Below are positions 15,629 to 24,846 of a DNA stretch of 64,000 nt, in pieces. The stretch's first letter is position 1, and every line of letters begins with the position of its first letter. The DNA is from Streptomyces polyasparticus (lineage in GTDB: Bacteria; Actinomycetota; Actinomycetes; Streptomycetales; Streptomycetaceae). The translations under genes and the position numbers were made by a program. The stretch is taken from positions 62,001-126,000 of the forward strand of contig NZ_JACTVJ010000025.1 of NCBI RefSeq assembly GCF_014493765.1, written 5' to 3'. A model generated the notes under the pieces. The model was not told the DNA's origin and did no database searches. It worked only from the letters and a program-made list of their open reading frames with translations.

Positions 15629-17974
15629 TTGAACCGCACACCCGCTCCAGACGGCCGTCCCCACACTCCCGAACGCGGCCAGGCCCCCATGCCCGGCGCG
15701 CTCACGGCGGACCCGGGGTCCGTGCCCCGCCAGAAGAACAGGACGGCGAACGCCTCCGTACCCACGGCGACGTATCAGGGCGACCCCGCGCAAGAAGCGC
15801 TGACGCATCAGGGCGACCCCGCGCAAGAAGCGTTGCGGCCCGCCGGACTCCCGCGGTTCGCCGATCTGTTGGAGCACCCGGACCCGGCCGCGGCGGCCAA
15901 TGCGGCCGGTGTGGAGAACCTCCTCCGTTGCTGGATCCGTGAACGCAATCTCACCCCCGAGTCAAGCGGTGCCACCCTGCGGATCGCCCTGTCGGCGAGC
16001 CATCTGACCCTGCTGGTCCCCGTGCACTACTGGTCTCCCACCGGCTGGCACCGCCTCGGCCCGCCCGCCTTCGAGACCGCCCCCGCGGGCGCACCACCGG
16101 TCGACGCGGTGACGCTGGCGGCCCTCTTGGGCCGCGAGACGACGGGGGCCGGGCAGGGGCACACCGACGGCGCCGGGCAGGGGCACACCGACGGCGCCGG
16201 GCAGGGGCACAGCGACGGCGCCGGGCAGCCCGAGCCGGCACCTGCCCCGGCATGGCCGGACGTCGGCGACACCAGCGACCTGGTGGGCCGCGTCGCCGAC
16301 TCCGTCCGTCGCACGGCGGCCTTCCTGACCCACCGCCGCCAGGCCACGAAGTCCCCCGACTCCGCACCCACACCGGCCACGTTTCCCGGCCTCTCCGCCC
16401 CGGGCCCAGCCGCCACAGACCTCGCCACCGCGGACCTCCCCGCCACGGGCCCGGCCACCGCGGACCTCGCCGCCGCAGACCTCTCCGCCACGGGCCCGGC
16501 CACCGCGGACCTCTCCGCCCCAGGCCCCGCCTCCACGGACCTCCCCACCCCTGACCCCACCACCCCCGACCTCTTCCTCACAGCCGAACAATCCCTGGTC
16601 CTCGGCCACCCCCTGCACCCCACCCCCAAGAGCCGCGAAGGACTGTCCGAAGCCGAGGCCGTGCGGTACTCGCCGGAGGCATACGGATCGTTCGCGCTGC
16701 ACTGGATGGCCGTCGCGCCCGACGCGCTCGCCGCCGACTCCGCCTGGACCGAACGCGGACGCACGGTCACCGCCGAGCAGCTCGCGGCCCGCCTCGCAGG
16801 ACCGGCCGCCGAGCAGGCCGCGTCTGCGCTTGGTGCCGAACTGCCGGACGGGTACGCCTTGTTGCCCCTCCATCCCTGGCAGGCGAGCGATCTGGCCCAC
16901 CGGCCCGAGGTCGCCGACCTCATGGACCGCGGCCTGATCAGGGATCTCGGCCCCCTGGGCGACTCCTGGTACCCCACCTCCTCCGTCCGTACGGTCTACC
17001 GGCCGGGCGCCCCGGCCATGCTGAAGCTCTCCCTCGGCCTGCGCATCACCAACTCCCGTCGCGAGAACCTGCACAAGGAACTCCACCGTGGCGTGGAGGT
17101 CCACCGTCTGCTGCGCTCGGGTCTGTCCGCCGAGTGGCAGTCGGCGCACCCCGGGTTCGACATCGTCCGCGACCCGGCCTGGCTTGCGGTCGTGGACGCC
17201 GACGGCGCCCCTGTGCCCGGCCTGGACACCGTCATCCGCAACAACCCCTTCGCCCCCGACGACGACGTGACCTGCATCGCGGGCCTCGTCTCACCCCGTC
17301 CGGTGCGAGCGGACGGCGAAGCGGCCGCCGAGCCGGGCGCTCCCATGCGCTCCCGTCTCGCCGAGCTCGTCGGCACGCTCGCCGCCCGCACCGGACGCCC
17401 CCGCGGAGCCGTCGCCGCCGAGTGGTTCCTGCGCTACCTCGAACAGGTCGTACGCCCCGTTCTCTGGCTCGACGGCGTGGCGGGCATCGCGCTCGAAGCC
17501 CACCAGCAGAACACCCTTGTCGTCCTCGACCCCGACGGCTGGCCCGTCGGCGGCCGCTACCGCGACAACCAGGGCTACTACTTCCGTGCGTCACGCCGTT
17601 CCGAACTGGACAAACGCCTCCCCGGCATCGGACTGCACAGCGACACCTTCGTCGCCGACGCGGTCACCGACGAACGCTTCGCCTACTACCTCGGCATCAA
17701 CAACGTCCTGGGTCTCATCGGCGCCTTCGGCTCACAGCAGCTCGCGGACGAGCGGCTGCTGCTCGCCGCCTTCCGCCGCTTCCTTGCCGAGTGCGCCTCC
17801 GGCGGGGACGCGCCGCGCAGCCCGTTGCCGGGCCAGCTGCTCGACACCCCGGTGCTGCGCTGCAAGGCCAACCTGCTGACCCGGCTGCACGGCCTCGACG
17901 AGCTCATCGGCCCCGTCGATACCCAGTCCGTCTACGTCACCATCCCCAACCCCCTTCATTCCTCCCGTACATGA
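15629..17974 (+). CDS. NIS siderophore synthetase (IucA/IucC family), first copy
   Basis: NIS synthetases adenylate a carboxylate such as citrate and condense it with an amine or alcohol. Family motifs here: LLPLHPWQASDL, SVRTVYRPG, LKLSLGLRITNSRREN, GIALEAHQQNTLV and RYRDNQGYY, followed by the C-terminal FhuF-like part. TTG 15629 has AAGGA about eight bases upstream and gives 781 residues. An alternative ATG at 15137 overlaps the aminotransferase stop as ATGA and would give 945 residues, with the 24-bp array encoding the N-terminus. I prefer TTG because the sequence just before it looks like spacer. Two further repeat tracts expand the middle (about residues 174-200 and 256-315), which explains the length beyond the usual 600 or so. 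Confidence 0.86.
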   Translation: MNRTPAPDGRPHTPERGQAPMPGALTADPGSVPRQKNRTANASVPTATYQGDPAQEALTHQGDPAQEALRPAGLPRFADLLEHPDPAAAANAAGVENLLRCWIRERNLTPESSGATLRIALSASHLTLLVPVHYWSPTGWHRLGPPAFETAPAGAPPVDAVTLAALLGRETTGAGQGHTDGAGQGHTDGAGQGHSDGAGQPEPAPAPAWPDVGDTSDLVGRVADSVRRTAAFLTHRRQATKSPDSAPTPATFPGLSAPGPAATDLATADLPATGPATADLAAADLSATGPATADLSAPGPASTDLPTPDPTTPDLFLTAEQSLVLGHPLHPTPKSREGLSEAEAVRYSPEAYGSFALHWMAVAPDALAADSAWTERGRTVTAEQLAARLAGPAAEQAASALGAELPDGYALLPLHPWQASDLAHRPEVADLMDRGLIRDLGPLGDSWYPTSSVRTVYRPGAPAMLKLSLGLRITNSRRENLHKELHRGVEVHRLLRSGLSAEWQSAHPGFDIVRDPAWLAVVDADGAPVPGLDTVIRNNPFAPDDDVTCIAGLVSPRPVRADGEAAAEPGAPMRSRLAELVGTLAARTGRPRGAVAAEWFLRYLEQVVRPVLWLDGVAGIALEAHQQNTLVVLDPDGWPVGGRYRDNQGYYFRASRRSELDKRLPGIGLHSDTFVADAVTDERFAYYLGINNVLGLIGAFGSQQLADERLLLAAFRRFLAECASGGDAPRSPLPGQLLDTPVLRCKANLLTRLHGLDELIGPVDTQSVYVTIPNPLHSSRT
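16148..16228. repeat. In-frame 24-bp repeat (AGQGHTDG) inside the NIS synthetase
   Basis: Three nearly identical 24-base units (16148, 16172, 16196) and a nine-base partial unit encode AGQGHTDG three times. The copies differ at a single base, so this array expanded recently. It falls between LAALLGRETTG and PAWPDVGD, probably a surface loop. Confidence 0.93.
16394..16573. repeat. In-frame 15-bp repeat tract (ATADL/SATGP) inside the NIS synthetase
   Basis: Twelve 15-base units encode alternating pentapeptides: SAPGP, AATDL, ATADL, PATGP, ATADL, AAADL, SATGP, ATADL, SAPGP, ASTDL, PTPDP, TTPDL. The result is a Pro/Ala/Thr/Asp-rich linker of 60 residues between two parts of the enzyme. Confidence 0.9.
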
Positions 17975-18001
17975 CCATCCGACCGTGAGAGGAGCGTCGC
18001 C

Positions 18002-18994
18002 GTGCCGCCCACCGACGCGAGCACCGACCCCCAGCCGACCCCCACCGGCACCGACACACGGAACACCTCCGAGGACACCCTCGAACTGCGCCTGCCCGCC
18101 GAGCTCCTCGCCCTGCTCGCGCGCGAGGAGGACGAGGACACCGCCCCGCAGCCGAGCCCGGCGCGGGCGGACACCGCCGCGCACGACGAGACGCCCCTCA
18201 CCTACGCGCACGACGAGGCACCCCTCACCGACGCGCACGACCGGACGACCTTCCGTGCCCCGCAGGACCGGACGGCCGACCCGGCCCCGCACAGCCGGAC
18301 AGCCGTCGCCGAAGTGCACGACCGGCCGGCCGAGTCAGGAACGGCCGGCAGCCAGCACCCACGCCAGCACCCACCGGTCCGCCCCTGGCCCACCGACCCC
18401 GTCCACGGATTCCCTCCCCTCGAGGATCTGCTCGACGGTGTCTCCGGCTGGGGATCCGCGTCCACGTCCGTCGGTGTGTTCCAGCTGGTACCGGTGCGCA
18501 TCGAGCGTGACCTCGACCTGATCAGCCGCTGGATGAACGACCCCGCCGTGGCCGCCTTCTGGGAGCTCGACGGAGATACCTCCGTCACCGCCGACCACTT
18601 GCGCACCCAACTCGACGGCGACGGCCGCAGCGTGCCGTGCGTCGGTCTGCTCGACGGCACCCCGATGAGCTACTGGGAGATCTACCGGGCCGACCTCGAC
18701 CCTCTCGCCCGGCACTATCCGGCGCGCCCCCACGACACCGGGATCCACCTGCTCATCGGAGGTGTCGCCGACCGCGGCAGGGGCGTGGGTACGACCCTGC
18801 TGCGCGCCGTCGCCGACCTCGTGCTCGACCGAAGGCCCGCGTGCACCCGCGTAGTCGCCGAACCGGACCTGCGCAACACCCCTTCTGTGTCAGCCTTTTT
18901 GAGTGCGGGATTCCGTCTCGGTGCCGAGGTGGACCTCCCCGGCAAACGCGCCGCGCTCATGATCCGCGACCGCGCGCTGCGCGCCCAGCTCTGA
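18002..18994 (+). CDS. GNAT-family N-acyltransferase of the siderophore cluster (IucB/RimJ-like)
   Basis: The catalytic part is the C-terminal half (about 160-330) of a 330-residue protein: FQLVPVRIERDLDLISRWMN, WELDGD, YWEIYRAD, then the acyl-CoA loop region DRGRGVGTTLLRAV and VAEPDLRNTPSVSAFLSAGF. That pattern fits siderophore acetyl or acyl transferases of the IucB type, which acylate an amine or hydroxylamine. The first 150 residues are acidic and low in complexity and include six nine-residue repeats. GTG 18002 follows GAGAGGAGCG. The gene starts 27 bases after the first NIS synthetase, so the two are probably co-transcribed. Confidence 0.85.
   Translation: MPPTDASTDPQPTPTGTDTRNTSEDTLELRLPAELLALLAREEDEDTAPQPSPARADTAAHDETPLTYAHDEAPLTDAHDRTTFRAPQDRTADPAPHSRTAVAEVHDRPAESGTAGSQHPRQHPPVRPWPTDPVHGFPPLEDLLDGVSGWGSASTSVGVFQLVPVRIERDLDLISRWMNDPAVAAFWELDGDTSVTADHLRTQLDGDGRSVPCVGLLDGTPMSYWEIYRADLDPLARHYPARPHDTGIHLLIGGVADRGRGVGTTLLRAVADLVLDRRPACTRVVAEPDLRNTPSVSAFLSAGFRLGAEVDLPGKRAALMIRDRALRAQL
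18179..18340. repeat. In-frame 27-bp minisatellite in the acyltransferase gene
   Basis: Six 27-base units from 18179 encode nine-residue repeats: AHDETPLTY, AHDEAPLTD, AHDRTTFRA, PQDRTADPA, PHSRTAVAE, VHDRPAESG. Similarity falls from the first to the last copy. The array lies in the non-catalytic N-terminal extension. Confidence 0.88.
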
Positions 18995-19344
18995 CCGCCA
19001 CCGCGCCGACCTCACGTACCACTCTCGACATCCCCGTCACCGCCCCCGACGCTCTCGTTGCCGCAGCCAAATCCCGTTCCCCCACAGGCAGTTCCCCGCA
19101 CCGCAGCCAGACCCCGCCGCGCAGCCAGACCCCACCCCGCTGTCAGATCCTCCGCAGCCAGATTCATCGCTCCCACAGGCAGTTCCCTCGCTCCCGCGGG
19201 CACATCCCTCGTCGCCGCACTCACGCATTGCCTCCCCGACCGGCCGGATCCCCACCGGCCTTCGCTTGATTTCACTACTGGTACACCGCTCGGGCCGGGC
19301 AGGTTCCCCCTGCCGGTCCACGAATTTCCGATCCCGGAGCCCAC
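18995..19344. repeat. Spacer with degenerate repeats before the second NIS gene
   Basis: This 350-base gap contains several short repeats: CGCAGCCAGACCCC occurs twice around 19100-19130, GCAGCCAGATTC follows near 19153, and CCCACAGGCAGTTCC occurs near 19080 and 19173. Their spacing is irregular. A CGGAG just before GTG 19345 serves the next gene. No promoter or iron box was recognised. Confidence 0.55.
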
Positions 19345-21180
19345 GTGCACAATTCCGCCGCCGCCCCCGATTCGGCAGAGCGCCCCACGCTCCACGATCC
19401 GCCGGAACTCAACCGGGCGGCCTGGCACCTGGCCGGCCGCCGCCTCCTGGCCAAGATGCTGGGCGAGTTCGCCCACGAAGAGATCATCAGGCCGGCCGCC
19501 GCGCCCGAAACGCCCGCAACCCGTACCCCCCGCCGCTACACCGTCCCCCTGGACGACGCCCGCCGACTCGCCTTCCAGGCAACACGGGGCGCCTACGACT
19601 CCTGGCGAGTGGACGCGGACAGCATCACCCTCGACGCGGACGGCGAAGACCCGTACGACGACCCCATCCGCTTCGTCACCGACTGCCGCCGCACCCTCGG
19701 CCTCGACGGCTCCACCCTCGGCCACCTCATCCGCGAGCTGAACGCGACCCTCGCCGCCGACACCCGCCTCGACCACACCGCCCTGACCGCCGCGGCCCTC
19801 GCCGAGCTCGACTACGCCGAGCTCGAGGGCCACCAGACCGGACACCCCTGGCTCGTCCTCAACAAGGGTCGGCTCGGCTTCTCCGCCCAGGACTGCGCCC
19901 AGTGGGCCCCCGAGGCGCGCAAGCCCGCCCAGCTGCCCTGGATCGCGGTCAGCCAGGACCTCGCCTCGTACCGAGGTGTGCGCGGCCTGGACACCCCCGA
20001 GCAGCTCTACGCGCGCGAACTGGACACGACCACCCGTGCCGCGTTCGACAAGAAGCTGCGCGAACGGGGCTTGGACCCCGCCCGCTATCTGCTGCTCCCC
20101 GTACACCCCTGGCAGTGGGACGAGATCGTGCTGCCCCTGTTCGCCTCCTCCGTCGCGGCCGGGGACATCGTGCCGCTGGCGCCCGACGGCGATCTGCGGC
20201 TGCCGCAGCAGTCCATCCGCACCTTCCTCAATGTGTCCCGCCCCGAGCGGCACACCGTGAAGCTGCCCCTGTCCATCCTCAACACCCTGGTCTGGCGCGG
20301 ACTGCCCACCGAGCGCACCGCCGCAGCCCCCGCGGTCACCGCCTGGGTGCACGCGCTGCGCGACGGGGACCCCTTCCTGCGGGACGAGACACGCGCCGTC
20401 CTGCTCGGCGAGGTCGCCTCGGTCACCGTCGAGCACCCGGTGTACGACGTGCTCGCCGAAGTCCCATACCAATACAAGGAACTTCTCGGGGCGATCTGGC
20501 GCGAGCCGCTCTGCCGCCATCTCGACCGCGGCGAGCGCGCCCGCACCCTCGCCTCCCTGCTCCACGTCGACCCGCACGGCAGGGCCTTCACCGCCGAACT
20601 CGTCGCACGCTCCGGCCTCGCCCCCGAGGTCTGGCTGCGCCGGCTCTTCGGCGCGCTCCTGCCGCCCCTGCTCCACTTCCTCTACCGCTACGGCACCGTC
20701 TTCTCGCCCCACGGCGAGAACGCGATCGTCGTCTTCGACGAGCAGGACATCCCCGTACGTCTCGCGGTCAAGGACTTCGTCGACGACGTGAACGTCAGCG
20801 CGGAGCCGCTGCCCGAGCACGACTCCATGCCCGAGGACGTACGGGCGGTGCTCCTGACCGAGCCGCCGGCCTTCCTCACCCAGTTCATCCACTCGGGTCT
20901 GTTCGTCGGGGTCTTCCGCTATCTCGCCCCGCTGTGCGAGCAGCAACTGGGCGTGTCCGAGGGCGATTTCTGGTCCCTCGTACGTGCGGAGATCCTGCGC
21001 TATCAGGCACGTTTCCCCGAGCTCAAGGATCGTTTCGAAACCTTCGACCTGCTGGGCGAGCGGATCGCCCGGCTCTGCCTCAACCGCAACCGCCTGCACC
21101 TCGACGGCTACCGCGACCGGCCCGAACGCCCGCACGCGGCGGTGCACGGCACGGTCCCGAACCCCCTGCACCGGCCGTGA
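19345..21180 (+). CDS. NIS siderophore synthetase (IucA/IucC family), second copy
   Basis: At 611 residues this has normal family length and no repeat insertion. Motifs are LLPVHPWQWDEIV, QQSIRTFLNVSRPE, VKLPLSILNTLVWRGLP, the nucleotide-binding SPHGENAIVVFDEQ and VRLAVKDFVDDVN, then the FhuF-like C-terminus. The SPHGEN form resembles type C NIS synthetases such as DesD, which condense a second amine onto a citryl or succinyl intermediate. GTG 19345 has CGGAG about five bases upstream. With the aminotransferase, first NIS enzyme and acyltransferase it forms a compact pathway. No hydroxylase, decarboxylase or transporter is next to it. The product is unknown to me. Confidence 0.92.
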   Translation: MHNSAAAPDSAERPTLHDPPELNRAAWHLAGRRLLAKMLGEFAHEEIIRPAAAPETPATRTPRRYTVPLDDARRLAFQATRGAYDSWRVDADSITLDADGEDPYDDPIRFVTDCRRTLGLDGSTLGHLIRELNATLAADTRLDHTALTAAALAELDYAELEGHQTGHPWLVLNKGRLGFSAQDCAQWAPEARKPAQLPWIAVSQDLASYRGVRGLDTPEQLYARELDTTTRAAFDKKLRERGLDPARYLLLPVHPWQWDEIVLPLFASSVAAGDIVPLAPDGDLRLPQQSIRTFLNVSRPERHTVKLPLSILNTLVWRGLPTERTAAAPAVTAWVHALRDGDPFLRDETRAVLLGEVASVTVEHPVYDVLAEVPYQYKELLGAIWREPLCRHLDRGERARTLASLLHVDPHGRAFTAELVARSGLAPEVWLRRLFGALLPPLLHFLYRYGTVFSPHGENAIVVFDEQDIPVRLAVKDFVDDVNVSAEPLPEHDSMPEDVRAVLLTEPPAFLTQFIHSGLFVGVFRYLAPLCEQQLGVSEGDFWSLVRAEILRYQARFPELKDRFETFDLLGERIARLCLNRNRLHLDGYRDRPERPHAAVHGTVPNPLHRP

Positions 21181-21241
21181 GCGCCTCCGCGGAGCCTCTG
21201 GGCGGAGGGATGTCAGTGGACCCGTTTAAGGTGGTCGGCCT

Positions 21242-23233
21242 ATGACGAAACCCTCACTCCCCGAACTCCTGCATGCCGCCGTCACAGCCGTCGGCGGCAC
21301 GGAGCGTCCTGGCCAGGTGACGATGGCCGAGGCGGTCGCCGAAGCCATCGACGGCGGCTCGCATCTCCTTGTCCAGGCGGGCACGGGCACCGGAAAGTCC
21401 CTCGGCTATCTGGTGCCGGCCCTCGCCCACGGGGAGCGCGTGGTCGTCGCCACGGCCACGCTCGCGCTCCAGCGCCAGCTGGTGGAGCGCGACCTGCCGC
21501 GCACAGTCGAGGCGCTGCACCCGCTGCTTCGCCGCAAGCCGCAGTACGCGATGCTCAAGGGCCGCTCCAACTATCTGTGTCTGCACCGGCTCCACGAGGG
21601 GGTGCCGCAGGAAGAGGAGGACGGTCTCTTCGACCAGTTCGAGGCGGCCGCCCCCACCAGCAAGCTGGGCCAGGACCTGCTGCGGATGCGGGACTGGGCG
21701 GACGAGACCGAGACCGGTGACCGCGACGATCTGACCCCGGGCGTGTCCGACCGCGCCTGGGCCCAGATCTCGGTCTCGTCGAGGGAGTGTCTGGGCGCCA
21801 CGAAGTGTGCGTACGGCGCGGAGTGCTTCGCCGAGATGGCCCGCGAGCGCGCCAAGCTCGCCGATGTGGTCGTCACCAATCACGCGCTGCTCGCCATCGA
21901 CGCCATCGAGGGCGCCCCTGTGCTGCCGCAGCACGAGGTCCTGATCGTCGACGAGGCGCACGAGCTGGTCTCGCGGGTGACGGGTGTGGCCACCGGCGAG
22001 CTCACCCCGGGGCAGGTCAACCGTGCGGTGAAGCGCGCCGCGAAGCTGGTCAACGAGAAGGTCGCTGACCAGCTGCAGACCGCGGCCGAGGGGTTCGAGC
22101 GGCTGATGGAGCTGGCGCTGCCGGGCCGACTGGAGGAGATCCCCGAGGACCTCGGCTACGCGCTGCTGGCGCTGCGCGATGCGGCCCGCAATGTGATCTC
22201 CGCGCTCGGTTCGACGCGCGACAGGTCCGTGCAGGACGAGGATGCGGTACGCAAGCAGGCCCAGGCCTCGGTCGAGTCCGTCCACGATGTGGCGGAGCGG
22301 ATCACCAACGGGTCCGAATGGGATGTCGTCTGGTACGAGCGGCATGACCGGTTCGGGGCGTCGTTGCGCGTCGCTCCCATGTCGGTCTCGGGCCTGCTGC
22401 GCGAGAAGCTCTTCACCGACCGCTCGGTCACGCTCACGTCCGCGACGCTGAAGCTCGGCGGCGACTTCAACGGGGTGGGTGCCTCGCTCGGGCTCGCCCC
22501 CGAAGGCACGGCGGGTACGGGGGATGCCGAGGAGTTGCCGGTGTGGAAGGGCGTCGACGTCGGCTCGCCCTTCGACTACCGCAAGCAGGGAATCCTGTAC
22601 GTGGCGAAGCATCTGTCCCGCCCGGCGCGGGACGGTGACCGTGCCGACATGCTCGACGAGCTGACGGAGCTGATCCAGGCGGCCGGCGGGCGCACGCTCG
22701 GGCTGTTCTCCTCGATGCGGGCTGCTCAGCAGGCGGCGGAGGAGCTGCGGTCGCGGATTCCCGAGTACCCGATCCTGCTGCAGGGCGAGGAGACGCTCGG
22801 CGAGCTGATCAAGGCCTTCGCCGCTGATCCGAAGACCTGTCTGTTCGGCACGCTGTCGCTGTGGCAGGGCGTGGACGTGCCCGGTACGGGCTGTCAGCTG
22901 GTGGTCATGGACAAGATCCCGTTCCCGCGGCCCGACGATCCGCTGATGAGTGCGCGGCAGAAGGCGGTCGAGGAGAACGGGGGCAATGGGTTCATGGCCG
23001 TCGCGGCCACGCATGCGGCGCTGCTGATGGCGCAGGGTGCGGGGCGGCTCGTGCGGGCGACGGGGGACAAGGGGGTGGTGGCGGTGCTCGATCCGCGGCT
23101 GGCCACTGCGCGGTACGGCAGTTACCTCAAGTCCTCGATGCCGGACTTCTGGTACACGACGGATCGCAATCAGGTGCGGCGGTCGTTGGCGGCGATTGAT
23201 GCCGTGGCGAAGGTGGGGGAGGCGGGGGAGTAG
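21242..23233 (+). CDS. dinG: DinG-family ATP-dependent DNA helicase (XPD-like, Fe-S)
   Basis: This 663-residue superfamily 2 helicase has Walker A GTGTGKS (about residues 47-53), DEAH in LIVDEAHELV (about 237), and a C-terminal helicase domain ending in GAGRLVRATGDKG. Cysteines in NYLCLHR and in SRECLGATKCAYGAECF fit the four-cysteine iron-sulfur cluster of the XPD/DinG group. Such helicases unwind 5' to 3' and clear R-loops or damaged forks. No ribosome binding site precedes ATG 21242. A TAAGGT at 21227-21232 suggests a near-leaderless mRNA. lexA lies next door on the other strand, but I saw no LexA box before dinG. Confidence 0.9.
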   Translation: MTKPSLPELLHAAVTAVGGTERPGQVTMAEAVAEAIDGGSHLLVQAGTGTGKSLGYLVPALAHGERVVVATATLALQRQLVERDLPRTVEALHPLLRRKPQYAMLKGRSNYLCLHRLHEGVPQEEEDGLFDQFEAAAPTSKLGQDLLRMRDWADETETGDRDDLTPGVSDRAWAQISVSSRECLGATKCAYGAECFAEMARERAKLADVVVTNHALLAIDAIEGAPVLPQHEVLIVDEAHELVSRVTGVATGELTPGQVNRAVKRAAKLVNEKVADQLQTAAEGFERLMELALPGRLEEIPEDLGYALLALRDAARNVISALGSTRDRSVQDEDAVRKQAQASVESVHDVAERITNGSEWDVVWYERHDRFGASLRVAPMSVSGLLREKLFTDRSVTLTSATLKLGGDFNGVGASLGLAPEGTAGTGDAEELPVWKGVDVGSPFDYRKQGILYVAKHLSRPARDGDRADMLDELTELIQAAGGRTLGLFSSMRAAQQAAEELRSRIPEYPILLQGEETLGELIKAFAADPKTCLFGTLSLWQGVDVPGTGCQLVVMDKIPFPRPDDPLMSARQKAVEENGGNGFMAVAATHAALLMAQGAGRLVRATGDKGVVAVLDPRLATARYGSYLKSSMPDFWYTTDRNQVRRSLAAIDAVAKVGEAGE

Positions 23234-23691
23234 GGCTGGCGGTGGGGCTGGCTGGGGGGCCCGGGAGGGACGGTTGAGTCCTTGGTCGGGTGGGTGCGGG
23301 TCTTGGGCGGGGCGGTGGTGCCCTTGGGCGGGGCGGTCGGGGCCTGGGCCGGGTGATGCGGGTGCGTTGTCCTCTGCGGGTGGGGGTGCGGGTGGTGCGC
23401 CTGCGGCGGGCCGATTTCCCCTACCCGCCCCTTCCCGAAACCGGGACTCCGCCCCGGACCCCGGGTCGGTTGGCCTGGCGGGGGCTTCGCCCCGTGCACC
23501 CCCAGTAGGTAGCCCCGAGGCTCCGCCCCTGTGCCCCCTTGAGCCGGGCCGCGGGTGGGAGGACCCCCGGGGGCTTCGACCCCAGCCCCAGCCCCCGCCC
23601 CGCCAAAGCCCGAACAAAACACAGGGCCCCGGAACCGGCGCAGGTGGTTCCGGGGCCCGGTCAGGGCGGACGGGCGGGGCCCGTCGTGGGG
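23234..23691. other. Convergent spacer between dinG and lexA with dispersed repeat copy 2
   Basis: This 458-base gap holds G-rich low-complexity sequence (23234-23380), copy 2 of the dispersed repeat (23382-23463), a further small GGGGCTTCGCCCC hairpin near 23480, and the lexA terminator at 23624-23658. No convincing gene lies in it. Open frames here are products of the high GC content. Confidence 0.7.
23624..23658 (-). terminator. Intrinsic terminator of lexA
   Basis: A perfect 13-bp stem (arms 23624-23636 and 23646-23658) with a nine-base loop lies 33 bases beyond the lexA stop. Read on the minus strand, the hairpin is followed by TGTGTTTTGTT, a U-rich tail, which is unusually complete for a streptomycete terminator. 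Confidence 0.9.
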
Positions 23692-24477
23692 TCAGACGCG
23701 GCGGAGGACCGCCACGACCTTGCCGAGGATGGTGGCCTCGTCGCCGGGGATCGGCTGGTAGGCCGCATTGTGCGGGAGCAGCCAGACATGGCCGTCCTCG
23801 CGCTTGAAGCGCTTGACCGTGGCCTCGCCGTCGAGCATGGCGGCGACGATGTCACCGTTCTCGGCGACGGGCTGGCGGCGGACCGTGACCCAGTCGCCGT
23901 CGCAGATCGCGGCCTCGATCATCGAGTCGCCGACGACCTTGAGGACGAAGAGTTCACCGTCGCCGACGAGCTGGCGGGGGAGAGGGAAGACGTCCTCGAC
24001 GGACTCCTCCGCGAGGATCGGGCCACCGGCCGCGATCCGGCCGACGAGGGGGACATAGGACGCGGCCGGCTTGCCGGTGGTGTCCGTGGGCTGGCTGCTG
24101 CCCTGGTCGGAGCCACGCACCTCGTACGCACGGGGGCGGTGGGGGTCGCGGCGCAGGAAGCCCTTGCGCTCGAGAGCCATCAGCTGGTGTGCCACGGAGG
24201 ACGTGCTGGACAGGCCCACGGCCTGCCCGATCTCCCGCATCGACGGCGGGTAGCCACGCCGCTGCACGGAGTCCCGGATCACCTCGATCACCCGGCGCTG
24301 CCGGTCCGTGAGTCCCGAGCTGTCCGCCCTGATCCCGGGAGGTCGGCCAGGGAGCGAGCGTGCGGGCTTCTGGCCCTCCGGGGTCATACCGGAGTCATTC
24401 ATGGCGTGCACCGCCTCGAGTCGGCCCTGGGAGCGGTCCTGGGCGGTGATGCTGGCACTGTCTGCGGTGGTGGTCAC
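23692..24477 (-). CDS. lexA: LexA, SOS repressor
   Basis: LexA represses DNA-damage genes and cleaves itself when RecA filaments form. The 261-residue protein has an N-terminal winged helix ([20 protein letters not shown] to [18 protein letters not shown]) and a C-terminal S24 domain with the cleavage pair in GRIAAGGP, catalytic Ser in [10 protein letters not shown] and Lys in ATVKRF. GTG 24477 follows GGAAGGGG, and the first 30 residues beyond it are polar as in other Streptomyces LexA proteins. A shorter start at the downstream MNDSG is possible. A LexA box about 65 bases upstream indicates autoregulation. Confidence 0.95.
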   Translation of the reverse strand: MTTTADSASITAQDRSQGRLEAVHAMNDSGMTPEGQKPARSLPGRPPGIRADSSGLTDRQRRVIEVIRDSVQRRGYPPSMREIGQAVGLSSTSSVAHQLMALERKGFLRRDPHRPRAYEVRGSDQGSSQPTDTTGKPAASYVPLVGRIAAGGPILAEESVEDVFPLPRQLVGDGELFVLKVVGDSMIEAAICDGDWVTVRRQPVAENGDIVAAMLDGEATVKRFKREDGHVWLLPHNAAYQPIPGDEATILGKVVAVLRRV

Positions 24478-24540
24478 GGCGGCCCCTTCCGAGAATGGTC
24501 TCCCTAGTCGGACAACGGTAGTTGCTTTCGAAAGGTTGCG

Positions 24541-24556
24541 CCAAACACACGTTCGA
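24541..24556 (-). promoter_or_regulatory. LexA (SOS) box upstream of lexA
   Basis: On the minus strand the sequence reads CGAACGTGTGTTTG, which fits the actinobacterial box CGAAC-N4-GTTYG with one C-to-T change in the right arm. It lies about 65 bases before the lexA start codon, where an autoregulatory operator is expected. It may also touch the promoter of the divergent nrdR gene, although that gene starts about 460 bases away. Confidence 0.8.
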
Positions 24557-24846
24557 GTGAAAAACTTTGTATTGCCTGACGTGATCATGTGCTCGGGTGT
24601 ACTGGCGAAGCTCGAACAGGGGCTGTTCCCGTGAGCGTCACAGTCTGCCATCGGCTGTGGTTTCTGTTGCGACCGGTGCGCGTGCCGACTCCCGGCGGAC
24701 GGGTTCGCCGCCCTCGTCGCGTACCCTCTTCAAGGCTTCCCGCGCGCAATGACCATGACTTCCGCGGGACTGCATTCGAGGCCTTCCGTGCGCGATTCGC
24801 GACGGTTCCGTCCGCGACACGCGATGGTGCCGAGATTTCGCCCAAA

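Noticed and set aside
24601-24625. Second LexA box near TCGAACAGGGGCTGTTCC
   Set aside because: The two half-sites are separated by seven bases instead of four, which does not fit the LexA dimer.
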